Origin: Paenibacillus sp. 32352
GTDB taxonomy: Bacteria > Bacillota > Bacilli > Paenibacillales > NBRC-103111
DNA length: 64,000 bases
Direction: 5' to 3'
Assembly: GCF_002042965.1 (NCBI RefSeq)
Contig: NZ_MZNT01000004.1
Span: forward strand, 62,001 to 126,000
Position 1 is the first letter of the stretch; the number at the start of each line of letters is the position of its first letter. The notes below the pieces were generated by a model, which saw only the letters and a program-made list of their open reading frames with translations, did no database searches and was not told the DNA's origin. A program made the position numbers and the translations under genes. Below, piece after piece: positions 19,079 to 27,253 of this stretch.

Positions 19079-19840
19079 TCATGTATTGTAGCTAATCAGC
19101 AAGGACCTTACAACAAGATACCAGCCATCAACCAAGATGAAGAGCAAGATTTTAAACGGCAGCGAGATCATGACCGGCGGCAGCATCATCATCCCCATGG
19201 CCATCAAAGTACTTGATACGACCATGTCAATAACCAAAAACGGGATAAAGATCATAAAGCCCATCTGAAACGCCGTCTTCAGCTCGCTTATGGCATAGGC
19301 GGGAACCAATGCTGTTAATGGAGTATCCTCTACTCCGGTAGGCGGCGCTGCCTTGGAATAATCCAGAAACAGCTTCAAATCCTTTTGTCTCGTATATTGA
19401 AACATAAATTTTTTCATAGCTACAGACGCTTTATCCAATGCGGCGGTTTGCGAGATTTCTCCCTTCATGTACGGCTGTAATGCATTCTGATTCACATCGC
19501 CGAGCGTCGGCGCCATAATGAAAAAGGTCAGAAACAAGGCCAAGCCCACAAGCACCTGGTTGGGAGGCATTTGCTGCGTTCCAAGCGATGTTCGAACGAA
19601 GCCGAGCACGATAATAATTCTTGTGAAGCTGGTCATTAGAATAAGAATTGCAGGCGCTATACTCAGTACCGTCAGCAGCAAAATGATATTGATGGTATTG
19701 GAAGCCCCCGAACTGCTGTTGGAGCTCCCAATATCAATATTGATTCCCGGAATCGGATCTGCCGCATAAGCCTGGGAAGACCACATAACGGTAACGGCCA
19801 ACAAGGTCATGATAGTAAATGCCAATGCTTTATATTTCAT
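19079..19840 (-). CDS. fliP: Flagellar export protein FliP
   Basis: Pore-forming subunit of the export channel. It has 253 residues including a cleavable-looking signal peptide (hydrophobic stretch to about residue 25, ending SSQAYA). Then come transmembrane helices with the family signatures MTSFTRIIIVLGFVRTSLGTQQ and GFMIFIPFLVIDMVVSS. Its ATG overlaps the fliO stop by four bases. Nothing unusual. Confidence 0.96.
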   Translation of the reverse strand: MKYKALAFTIMTLLAVTVMWSSQAYAADPIPGINIDIGSSNSSSGASNTINIILLLTVLSIAPAILILMTSFTRIIIVLGFVRTSLGTQQMPPNQVLVGLALFLTFFIMAPTLGDVNQNALQPYMKGEISQTAALDKASVAMKKFMFQYTRQKDLKLFLDYSKAAPPTGVEDTPLTALVPAYAISELKTAFQMGFMIFIPFLVIDMVVSSTLMAMGMMMLPPVMISLPFKILLFILVDGWYLVVRSLLISYNT

Positions 19841-20478
19841 GGTTTATCATTCAACCGATCTTTGTTATTATCATCCATCAGCAGCTCATCGACCCTCTTC
19901 TTCCGATCGGATAGGTGCTGCATCTTATCATGGAACACTTGCTGGAAGGATGCCGTTATATCTTCACCTTCACTAGGCTCCTGTTTGTTCCTAAGCTTAT
20001 TCCACCATCCGCTTAGCGATTCAAAAGTAGGAGTACTGATGGCATGATTCGTCAACATGCTTGTTATGTAAGCAACTTCTTCCTCATCATCGATCTTCTC
20101 GATTAGCTGGACGTTGTCTCCGACACCGACAATATATATAGAATGTCCGATTTCAACGACTTGAATCGATTTGTTTTGTCCTAACGGTACTCCTCCGAGC
20201 GAACGCAGGGACCGTCCGAACAAAGTTTTATTTTTTTGAGAAAGAAACTTCACAATTACAAAAAAGATTCCGATAATAACAATAAGGAAAAAAACAACCT
20301 TAACTACCATCCACAGCGTACTCGCCGTATCCGTACCCGGATACGCAAAATCAGGTGTGTCTTTTGACAACGGCTCTGAAGGAGTGCCGGGTTCCCCGTA
20401 ACAAAAGCTCGAGAAACCGGCCAGTTGAATGATCCCCATAATGATGAACGACGTGAATCCGGTCAAGAGTCTGTTCAA
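19837..20478 (-). CDS. fliO: Flagellar biosynthesis protein FliO/FliZ
   Basis: Membrane protein that stabilises FliP during export-channel assembly (called FliZ in B. subtilis). It has 213 residues: a signal-like N-terminus, a Pro/Thr-rich extracytoplasmic part, one transmembrane helix (about 55–80), and a cytosolic FliO domain with RSLGGVPLGQNKSIQVVEIG. The start is a TTG with AAGGA nine bases upstream. It is longer than proteobacterial FliO because of the charged C-terminal tail. Confidence 0.9.
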   Translation of the reverse strand: MNRLLTGFTSFIIMGIIQLAGFSSFCYGEPGTPSEPLSKDTPDFAYPGTDTASTLWMVVKVVFFLIVIIGIFFVIVKFLSQKNKTLFGRSLRSLGGVPLGQNKSIQVVEIGHSIYIVGVGDNVQLIEKIDDEEEVAYITSMLTNHAISTPTFESLSGWWNKLRNKQEPSEGEDITASFQQVFHDKMQHLSDRKKRVDELLMDDNNKDRLNDKP

Positions 20479-20521
20479 GTTTCACATTCCTTTCGGCTGT
20501 AAGACTCTCCCCTATGTACTA

Positions 20522-20884
20522 TTATCCCAGCGTCTTTTTGATAGCTTCGATAACACGGTCCGCTTGGAAAGGTTTTACGATAAAATCTTTGGCTCCCGCT
20601 TGAATAGCGTCGATAACCATAGCTTGTTGGCCCATCGCGGAGCACATGATGACTTTAGCGTTAGCATCGATCTTTTTAATTTCCTTCAAAGCTGCGATTC
20701 CGTCCATTTCCGGCATGGTGATGTCCATAGTGATCAAGTCAGGACGCAATTCTTTAAATTTCTCAATGGCTTGAGCGCCATCGTTTGCTTCTCCTACTAC
20801 CTCGTATCCGTTCTTTGACAAAATGTCTCGGATCATCATTCTCATAAATGCTGCGTCGTCTACGATTAGAATTCGGTTTGCCAT
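20522..20884 (-). CDS. cheY: Chemotaxis response regulator CheY
   Basis: Single receiver domain of 120 residues. The acidic pocket is D9/D10, phosphorylation is at D54 (TMDITMPEMDG), the switch Thr/Ser is in CSAMGQ, and Lys is in VKPF. CheY-P binds the flagellar switch; in Bacillus this promotes smooth swimming, and it is dephosphorylated by FliY and CheC, both encoded in this operon. AGGAGG lies ahead of the ATG. Confidence 0.96.
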   Translation of the reverse strand: MANRILIVDDAAFMRMMIRDILSKNGYEVVGEANDGAQAIEKFKELRPDLITMDITMPEMDGIAALKEIKKIDANAKVIMCSAMGQQAMVIDAIQAGAKDFIVKPFQADRVIEAIKKTLG

Positions 20885-20913
20885 GGGTGAACAGTCCTCC
20901 TAAAGTATGTTTG

Positions 20914-22191
20914 TTATTGTAATTTTTGAATGCGGTCCCACTGATTCACAATGTCTGTTACACGAACCCCGAAGTTTTCATCTATGACTACAACTTCACC
21001 TTTAGCAATAAGCTTGTTGTTCACTAAAATATCGACAGGTTCGCCGGCCAGCTTATCCAACTCGATAATCGATCCTTGCGAGAGCTCGAGAATGTCTTTA
21101 ATGACCTTGTGGGTTCTTCCCAGCTCTACGGTTACCTTGAGCGGAATGTCCAGAAGCAGGTTCAGGTTGGCATCCTCAGCAGGCGACAGATTCATCGGTG
21201 TAAAGTTGGAAAATTGCGCTGGTTGTACATTCACATTGCGAGCAGGTCCTGTGCCATATGCAGCAGGCGGTTGTTGGTACATAGGCTGCTGCGGCGGTGC
21301 CATAGGCTGCTGGTACATCGGTTGCTGCGGCTGCATAGTCGGCTGCTGGTACATAGGCTGCGCATAGGGATCCTGAACCGGCGGCGCCGCATGCTGCTGT
21401 TGAGGAGCAGGGGCCGGAGCAGGTTCCAGCACCGGTGGTGCAGGAATTGGCGCAGGCTCTACCGCAGATGCTGCTGCTGATTCTTCTTGGCTGTCTCCCC
21501 CTCCCATCAATATTGAAACCATATCCCTCGCGAAGTGTACCGGAAGCAACTGCATAATCGTGGAGTCGATTAAGTCCCCGATTGTCAAACGGAAGGAGAT
21601 TTTGATAAATACATCTTCGGGAGGAAGTGTCGAAGTTCCTCCTTCTTCCGCTAAATTTAGTATATCAATGCCCGGAGGTGAAATGTTCACGAAACGGTTA
21701 AATATTGTTGACATTGATGTCGCAGACGACCCCATCATCTGATTCATCGCTTCTTGAACGGCGCTGATATGGATTTCGGTCAAATCCGCTTCGCCCACTG
21801 TGCCTTCTCCGCCCATCATGAGGTCAGCGATGACTTGAGCATCACGCGTTTTAATAACCAACAGATTGATGCCATGGAAGCCATCAACATAATTGACATG
21901 GACTGCAACATGCGGCTTGGGGAATTCATCTATCAACGCTTCCTTCGCAACAATCGACACTTTCGGCGTTGTAATATCGACTTTTTTCCCCAAGAGCGTC
22001 GACAAAGCCGTCGCTGCGCTGCCGAAAGTAATATTCCCTATCTCTCCGAGCGCATCCTGTTCCAGCGACGATAAATAATCTTCCACATACACCTCGGTAG
22101 TGCTCGGACTGCCTGAACTGTCACCGCCGGAGGATTGTCTTAACAATGCGTCTATTTCCTCTTGAGACAAATAATCTTTGCTATTCGTCAT
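20914..22191 (-). CDS. fliY: Flagellar switch protein/CheY-P phosphatase FliY
   Basis: Combines a CheC-like phosphatase and a FliN domain in the C-ring. Residues are counted from the ATG at 22191, which overlaps the end of fliM and has AAGGAG upstream. An N-terminal CheY-binding peptide (LSQEEIDALL) is followed by two CheC-type active sites (LGEIGNITFGSAA and AVQEAMNQMMG). A Pro/Gln/Ala-rich linker (about 225–330) contains three QPMYQQP units. The C-terminal FliN domain (about 345–425) has LDIPLKVTVELGRT. About 425 residues, longer than B. subtilis FliY because of the linker. Confidence 0.94.
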   Translation of the reverse strand: MTNSKDYLSQEEIDALLRQSSGGDSSGSPSTTEVYVEDYLSSLEQDALGEIGNITFGSAATALSTLLGKKVDITTPKVSIVAKEALIDEFPKPHVAVHVNYVDGFHGINLLVIKTRDAQVIADLMMGGEGTVGEADLTEIHISAVQEAMNQMMGSSATSMSTIFNRFVNISPPGIDILNLAEEGGTSTLPPEDVFIKISFRLTIGDLIDSTIMQLLPVHFARDMVSILMGGGDSQEESAAASAVEPAPIPAPPVLEPAPAPAPQQQHAAPPVQDPYAQPMYQQPTMQPQQPMYQQPMAPPQQPMYQQPPAAYGTGPARNVNVQPAQFSNFTPMNLSPAEDANLNLLLDIPLKVTVELGRTHKVIKDILELSQGSIIELDKLAGEPVDILVNNKLIAKGEVVVIDENFGVRVTDIVNQWDRIQKLQ

Positions 22192-23180
22192 TTTCTTCCG
22201 CTCCTTCATCGACAATATCGGTTATTTGCAAGGCCAGTTTTCCACGAGTCGTTCCCGGCGTACCGTAAAACTTCAGCTTTTCACCTATACGAATTTTCAG
22301 CAATTCATCCACCGGCTTTTGCAAAGAAATCACATCGCCTACGTTTAAGTTCAGGAATTCTCCAACGGAAATTTGCGACTCGCCTAGTTCCGCTATAATA
22401 GGAAGCTTAGCTCTATGAAGTCTGGATTGTAGGGCCATGACTTCCTCAGGTGCGCTTGTTTTCTTCTGGGATACGAACCAATGATGAACCGATAGTCTTG
22501 GCATGATAGGCTCGATAACGACGTGAGGAATACACAGGTTAATCATCCCCGTTGTATCGCCTATTTTGGTACTTAACGAGATCAGCGCAATCGTCTCATT
22601 AGGGGAAACAATTTGCATAAATTGCGGATTCGTTTCCAAGGCTTCCATTCGTGGCGACAGGTCGACCACCGTTTTCCACGCCTCCTGCAGACTCTCGAAA
22701 GCTCTGCTGAAGATACGTTCCATAACGATCGTTTCTATTTCCGTCAGGGCATTAATTTTTGACGGTGTCGTGCCAGCCCCTCCCCAAGAGACGATCCAGC
22801 ATAGCAAATGCTACGTTGGGATGGACCTCGAGGACCATTCTGCCTTCTAATGGCTCAGCCTCAAAGATATTGAGGATGGTCATTTTCGGAATGGAACGGA
22901 TGAATTCATCATACGGCAGCTGCTCCACCTGCACTACGTTAATCTGAACGAAGGTCCTGAGCTGCGCCGAGAAGTAGGTTGTTAAATAGCGGGCAAAGTT
23001 CTCATGAATTCTTGTTAAGCTGCGAATATGATCCTTCGAAAAACGTACGGCTCTTTTAAAATCATAAGCGCGGACCTTCTTCTGCGTCTCTTCCTTCTTA
23101 AGTTCTTCCGCATCCATCTCACCCGAGGATAACGCAGCCAATAAGGCGTCAATTTCATTTTGTGAAAGTACATCAACCAT
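22181..23180 (-). pseudogene. fliM: Flagellar motor switch protein FliM, split by a +1 frameshift
   Basis: FliM forms the C-ring with FliG and FliY and binds CheY-P. The first frame (from the ATG at 23180, with GGAGGTG ahead) gives the CheY-binding peptide LSQNEIDALL and FliM sequence up to MLDRLLG, then reads RGWHDTVKN and stops at 22752–22754. Conserved FliM sequence resumes without a gap in another frame (GGAGTTPSKINALTEIE) and runs to the stop at 22181. Removing one G from the minus-strand run TTGGGGAGGGGC (plus-strand C runs 22777–22780 and 22782–22785) restores a full protein of about 332 residues that aligns with B. subtilis FliM at the junction. As read, the second part has no ribosome site. 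It may be a sequencing error, a mutation or a phase-variable site. Confidence 0.88.
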
Positions 23181-23217
23181 AAGCGTCACCTCCTGTACGA
23201 GTGTCTATTGCCTCCAA

Positions 23218-23691
23218 TTATTGAAGCACATGTTCCGTGATCCAAATTTGTTTGATTTTACCGGAGGATAGTAGTGGATTCATTTTATTCATAAGGACCG
23301 AAGTCAGATTATCGAAGCCTTTACTTCCCTGAACCTGCTCAGGCGTCATGTCGGCTAGCGTTTGCACGATAATGGCCTTCATTTTGAAATCCAGCTTCTC
23401 AAACTCTTCCTTGGCCTTCTTATTTTCCATCTCAAAGGCAAAGCTCGCTTTTACAAATCGGTTGTTCGCAGCGAGGTTTGTCAAAATATCTTTCATGATC
23501 ACTGTGTTTTCTTTGGTTTCATCTGGCGACACCTTTTTGCTCTGTACTTGATTAGCTGAGCTAATCGCTTGGTCTTGCGAGGTTTGATTCGCTTTATCCA
23601 TATAATTCCACAAAATGAAAGCAGCCGTTAAAATTAAGGTTATAGCTATAAGGATGGCAACGATTAACAGGAAAATTCGACTTTTTAACAA
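23218..23691 (-). CDS. fliL: Flagellar basal body-associated protein FliL
   Basis: Single-pass membrane protein that supports stator function near the motor. It has 157 residues: a transmembrane helix at about 6–30, an extracytoplasmic linker, then the FliL domain (TNLAANNRFVKASFAFEMEN and VLMNKMNPLLSSGKIKQIWI). It starts with TTG; GGAGGGG lies six bases ahead, inside the end of flbD, whose stop codon abuts this start. Confidence 0.93.
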   Translation of the reverse strand: MLKSRIFLLIVAILIAITLILTAAFILWNYMDKANQTSQDQAISSANQVQSKKVSPDETKENTVIMKDILTNLAANNRFVKASFAFEMENKKAKEEFEKLDFKMKAIIVQTLADMTPEQVQGSKGFDNLTSVLMNKMNPLLSSGKIKQIWITEHVLQ

Positions 23692-23913
23692 CTACAACCC
23701 CTCCGAATCCAAACTCTTGATGGTTCCAACAATCGATCCTATGGACTGCATATACTGCGTCGCAAGCTGGACGACATCGGTAACAGGCTCCAACACGGTT
23801 ATTTTTTTGCCGGTGGTTAAGGTAATCATGGTGTCCGGCGTTTCTTCAATACTTTCAATCAAGATGGCATTAACAATTATGTGTTTGCCATTAAGACGAG
23901 TCAGTCGAATCAT
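23692..23913 (-). CDS. swrD: FlbD/SwrD family flagellar protein
   Basis: 73-residue beta-rich protein beginning MIRLTRLNGKHIIVNAILIE. This is the typical FlbD signature (I.LT.LNG....N...IE) with the following ETPDTMITLTTGKK strands. In B. subtilis SwrD (formerly YlzI) sits at the same position and increases flagellar torque through stator function. It abuts fliL with no gap. Confidence 0.92.
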   Translation of the reverse strand: MIRLTRLNGKHIIVNAILIESIEETPDTMITLTTGKKITVLEPVTDVVQLATQYMQSIGSIVGTIKSLDSEGL

Positions 23914-23930
23914 AAACAGCCTCCGATAGA

Positions 23931-23969
23931 AAAATTAGGGGGAGTGAAACCACCCCGCAGCGCTCCCCC
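23931..23969 (-). terminator. Hairpin with short T tract between flgG and flbD
   Basis: Seven-base-pair G/C stem (23938–23944 with 23963–23969) with an 18-base loop, then TAATTTTTC on the minus strand, ten bases after the flgG stop. The T tract is interrupted, so it may be a partial terminator or a 3'-end stabiliser that favours hook-protein mRNA. Confidence 0.5.
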
Positions 23970-23979
23970 CTTTAAATAA

Positions 23980-24801
23980 TTATCGTTTGAGGTTAACAAC
24001 CTCTTGCAGAATCTCATCGGATGTCGTAATGATTCTGGAGTTCGATTGGAATCCGCGTTGAGCTACGATCATTTCGGTAAACTCGGACGTCAGGTCCACG
24101 TTGGACATTTCCAATTGTCCGGCAATAATTGCCCCTGTTCCAGTTGCAGGATCGTTAGGAACTGAAGTGGCCAAGTCGATATCTTCAACGTTGGAGTTCG
24201 CGGTCGTACGGTATAAGTTGCCGCCCACTTTTTCCAAGCCTGCCGGATTCGGCACCTTAGCTACCGCAATGACGTTGGCTGCACCGGTTGTACCGTCCGC
24301 TTTTGTCGTAATGACTTCACCGTTTTGCGAAATGGAGAACGCAGTATCATCAGCTTCCAGCGCAATAATTCCGCCCTGAGTATTCAAAACAAACATACCG
24401 TCGGCCGTAACCAACTGACGATTCGCATCAACAGTAAAGTTACCAGCGCGTGTTAAGAACATGTCATCAGTCGAGCCGGTCGGTGATACTGCAAAAAATC
24501 CGTCTCCGTCAATACGCAAGTCCGTAGGTACATTGGTAGTCATCGCGCTTCCCGGCGTATGTACAGTATCGATAGCGCTGATAGCGACGCCCAGACCGAT
24601 TTGCTTCGCGTTAACGCCGCCCTTGGCTCCGGCTTCAGGAGCCGTTACGCCGGCAACGGATTGGCTGAGAATGTCCTTAAACATAACGCGACCCGCTTTA
24701 AATCCGATCGTGTTAACGTTAGCAATATTGTTACCAATGACGTCCAGCTTGGTTTGAAATCCTCTCATACCGGAAACGCCTGAGTAAAGAGATCTTAACA
24801 T
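23980..24801 (-). CDS. flgG: Flagellar hook/rod protein of the FlgG/FlgE family
   Basis: 273 residues. It begins MLRSLYSGVSGMRGFQTKLDV with the rod/hook N-terminal motif NNIANVNTIGFKAGR. The central FlgE/F/G beta domain follows (DLRIDGDGFFAV). The C-terminal coiled helix ends with the pattern VDLTSEFTEMIVAQRGFQSNSR. Its position matches the B. subtilis gene once called flgE/flgG, whose product (264 residues) is the hook protein. Length and site therefore suggest hook rather than distal rod, but the two cannot be separated by sequence alone here. Confidence 0.93.
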   Translation of the reverse strand: MLRSLYSGVSGMRGFQTKLDVIGNNIANVNTIGFKAGRVMFKDILSQSVAGVTAPEAGAKGGVNAKQIGLGVAISAIDTVHTPGSAMTTNVPTDLRIDGDGFFAVSPTGSTDDMFLTRAGNFTVDANRQLVTADGMFVLNTQGGIIALEADDTAFSISQNGEVITTKADGTTGAANVIAVAKVPNPAGLEKVGGNLYRTTANSNVEDIDLATSVPNDPATGTGAIIAGQLEMSNVDLTSEFTEMIVAQRGFQSNSRIITTSDEILQEVVNLKR

Positions 24802-24890
24802 GAACCATTGCCTCCCAAATTGTTGGTTAGTTGTTCCGGTTGCTTCGATCGTTCCACAACCGTGGGCCCCCTGTCGGTCCAGCCCGTTAG

Positions 24891-25268
24891 TTAAGAAATA
24901 ATGACTGCACTATCGATTTGGGTAAATAAGTTATCCTTCATCGAAGCGCCATCGACGGCAGTGACCACAGTTCTGTTCTTGATGTTGACGATCAAAGCCG
25001 TGTCGTTAATCAGCATCAATGAATCCTTGGCGCCTTTGGCTGCCGCTTTATCAATTGCTGATTGGATCTTGGCCAGCTGCTCGGGTTTGAACTCAATACC
25101 GCGCTGCTGAAGCCTCTCCTCCGCATGATGACTGAATCGAAGGAGCTGGTTTTGCAATACCGATTGAAACGAATTCGCTGGCTGGGCCGGCTGATGTTCC
25201 GTTCTTTGGAGCCTGGACGTTCTTATGCTACCTGGATACAATTGTCCGACAGATATTCGATCGGTCAT
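24891..25268 (-). CDS. TIGR02530-type flagellar operon protein
   Basis: 125 residues: a disordered N-terminus (about 1–38) followed by a compact domain with FSHHAEERLQQRGI, AKGAKDSLMLINDTALIVNIKNRTVVTAV and a short tail. This matches the small family found between flgD and flgE/G in many Firmicutes flagellar operons. Molecular role unknown. It overlaps flgD by four bases, so it is co-translated with the hook-cap gene, which supports a role in hook assembly. Confidence 0.85.
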   Translation of the reverse strand: MTDRISVGQLYPGSIRTSRLQRTEHQPAQPANSFQSVLQNQLLRFSHHAEERLQQRGIEFKPEQLAKIQSAIDKAAAKGAKDSLMLINDTALIVNIKNRTVVTAVDGASMKDNLFTQIDSAVIIS

Positions 25269-25714
25269 TTGGTCTCCTCCGGTATAGCGATTTGCGTGAC
25301 TTGATCCAGTGCGATTTTATCTTTTCCAACAACAGCGAACTGGGCGCCATCCTTAACAACGATTGACTCTACGACTCCCGTCTTCGGAACTGTTTCTCCT
25401 TTTTCGTTCGTCGTATTCCATGTAATCGATTTGCCGATGAGTCCGGATGCAAAACCTAACGACTGTCGAAGCAGCTTCATTTCGTTGCTCATATTCGTCA
25501 ATTGTTCAACCGATGTAAACTGAGCCATCTGAGCAATAAATTCTTTATCCTGCAATGGTTGGGATGGATCCTGGTTTTTCAATTGAGCGATCAAAATTTT
25601 TAAAAATTCGTCTTTTCCCAGGTCATTCTTTTTGTTTTCCTTAGCCACATTGCTAACGTTTGTTTTTGCATAGTAGGGCCATACATTTTTAGTGCTTACG
25701 GACGAATCCGACAC
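25265..25714 (-). CDS. flgD: Flagellar hook-capping protein FlgD
   Basis: Scaffold needed for hook polymerisation. It has 149 residues with the conserved N-terminal block LGKDEFLKILIAQLKNQDP..P, then DKEFIAQMAQFTSVEQL. A short C-terminal beta region reads LIGKSITW and VESIVVKDG. It is the short Bacillales type, without the long Fn3-like insert of enterics. Confidence 0.95.
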   Translation of the reverse strand: MSDSSVSTKNVWPYYAKTNVSNVAKENKKNDLGKDEFLKILIAQLKNQDPSQPLQDKEFIAQMAQFTSVEQLTNMSNEMKLLRQSLGFASGLIGKSITWNTTNEKGETVPKTGVVESIVVKDGAQFAVVGKDKIALDQVTQIAIPEETK

Positions 25715-25747
25715 GGTTTCACCTCCCGGACATTCACATTGCTTTCC

Positions 25748-27226
25748 TTATGCCGTTACGTCGATAGAAGTCCGTCCCATCATGGATGAGATCTTGGCTG
25801 CCATAGACTCTTTCTCTGCCTCTAATTCTTCTTCTAGAGAAACCGCTTTGTTCGTGTTGCCATTATTTTTTTGCTGTTTGGCAAATTGCTGCTGCTGTTG
25901 CCTTTGCTCTTGGAACAGCCCTGATTGCAAGGATTGGCTCTGGGTAACCTCCAGTTTTTCAACCTGTATCCCCTGGCTTTGAAGCGTTGCTCTGAGCTGG
26001 GACATTTGGCTTTCCAGCATTTCTTTGCCCTGCATATTCTCTGCCACAAATTGGGCGATTAATTGCCCGTTATGCATGGTCAGCTTGACGTCCACATGCC
26101 CGAGATGCTGCGGATACAGCGACAGCTTGGCTTCGCTAATTCCTTCGGCAATGGCATTAACGGTGAACGACTTCATCACGAATTGACTCATCTCTTCCGT
26201 AAACGTCGGTGCCTGCATCAGGAGAACCGGAGCCTTGGCAACAGGATTACCGGTGGACACTTGCTTAAGAAATTCATGCATTGGAACGGCAGGACTATCC
26301 GTACCGGCTTCCGCAAAATCAACCAAAGGTTCAAACAAAGGCCCATCGTTGGTCGCTTTAGGAACTTCCACTTTTAACGGTGTTGATTTGGCGGCCAAAT
26401 ACTCTAGATTTGTTTGCACCGTAGGTGCTGCTGCCGATTGTTGAGCTTGAGCATCCTGTACCGTCTGCACTGCCACATTATGATGGTTTACAATGTTTTT
26501 CAAACCGTTAATGACATGCTGGATAGGTTGAGCAGTGGCTTTAGCTTGACTTGCGTTCTGATCCTTGCCGGATTCCAGCAGCTGCTTAAGATCATTTAGA
26601 ATATCCTTGGCTTCCTGCTTGGAAATAGGCTTGAGCAGTTGTTCAATGGCTGCTGCCGGCTGTTCTTCTGCCACGGCTTCCATATCCAATGGAACAAATA
26701 GCTCTTGCAGCGCTGGATTTTGTTTACCGGCGTCACCGCCGTCATTGAGCGAAGGATCAACCGCAAGCAAGCTAACCAAGTCATTTCCGCTATCCGACGG
26801 CTGAACAGCTGCTGTTTGAGGCTGAGCCTGTTGAAGCAGCATCGCCTGAATCTCGGCCAACCAGGCTTGAACATCCGGATTTTGCAGCAGTGAAGCTGCA
26901 TTCTCGGAATTAGAATCCAGCAGCTGGATTAAGGCATCGAGCTGTTTAAGAGAATCTGGACTCACTTGCTGCTGCGTACCATCAACCTGCAAGCTTCCAA
27001 GCTGTTGGATTAAAGCATTCAATCCAGGCGCTTGAGCTTGAGCTGCCCCACCATCCGAAGCAGGCGTTCCGCCAATCATTCCGATCAAAGCAGCGGAGAA
27101 TCCGCCCGATGCCTGGCCAGAAGTTGAATTCGATAACCCTGTGCCTGCTGCTGCGGCCCCTCCCGTACCGGAAGTACCCGTGCCGGAACCTGTTACTGTA
27201 ACTGGCATTTGAGCTTGAATTTCCAT
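25748..27226 (-). CDS. fliK: Flagellar hook-length control protein FliK
   Basis: Secreted molecular ruler that triggers the FlhB switch when the hook is complete. It has 492 residues. The N-terminal two thirds is Gln/Ala/Gly-rich low complexity, as expected for the ruler part. The C-terminal Flg_hook domain (about 355–430) contains LSLYPQHLGHVDVKL and LESQMSQLRATLQSQGI, followed by a Gln-rich tail. AGGTG lies ahead of the ATG. Position between the MotE-like gene and flgD is standard. Confidence 0.93.
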   Translation of the reverse strand: MEIQAQMPVTVTGSGTGTSGTGGAAAAGTGLSNSTSGQASGGFSAALIGMIGGTPASDGGAAQAQAPGLNALIQQLGSLQVDGTQQQVSPDSLKQLDALIQLLDSNSENAASLLQNPDVQAWLAEIQAMLLQQAQPQTAAVQPSDSGNDLVSLLAVDPSLNDGGDAGKQNPALQELFVPLDMEAVAEEQPAAAIEQLLKPISKQEAKDILNDLKQLLESGKDQNASQAKATAQPIQHVINGLKNIVNHHNVAVQTVQDAQAQQSAAAPTVQTNLEYLAAKSTPLKVEVPKATNDGPLFEPLVDFAEAGTDSPAVPMHEFLKQVSTGNPVAKAPVLLMQAPTFTEEMSQFVMKSFTVNAIAEGISEAKLSLYPQHLGHVDVKLTMHNGQLIAQFVAENMQGKEMLESQMSQLRATLQSQGIQVEKLEVTQSQSLQSGLFQEQRQQQQQFAKQQKNNGNTNKAVSLEEELEAEKESMAAKISSMMGRTSIDVTA

Positions 27227-27253
27227 AGTTTCTTTTTCACCTCCCTTCCTTAT

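Noticed and set aside
21225..21375. Possible tandem-repeat non-coding element
   Set aside because: The repeat stays in the fliY frame and encodes a Pro/Gln linker, so it is coding.
22777..22785. Programmed +1 frameshifting in fliM as on a prfB-type site
   Set aside because: No stop codon or rare hungry codon at the junction and no upstream Shine-Dalgarno spur; only G-tract slippage or error remains plausible.
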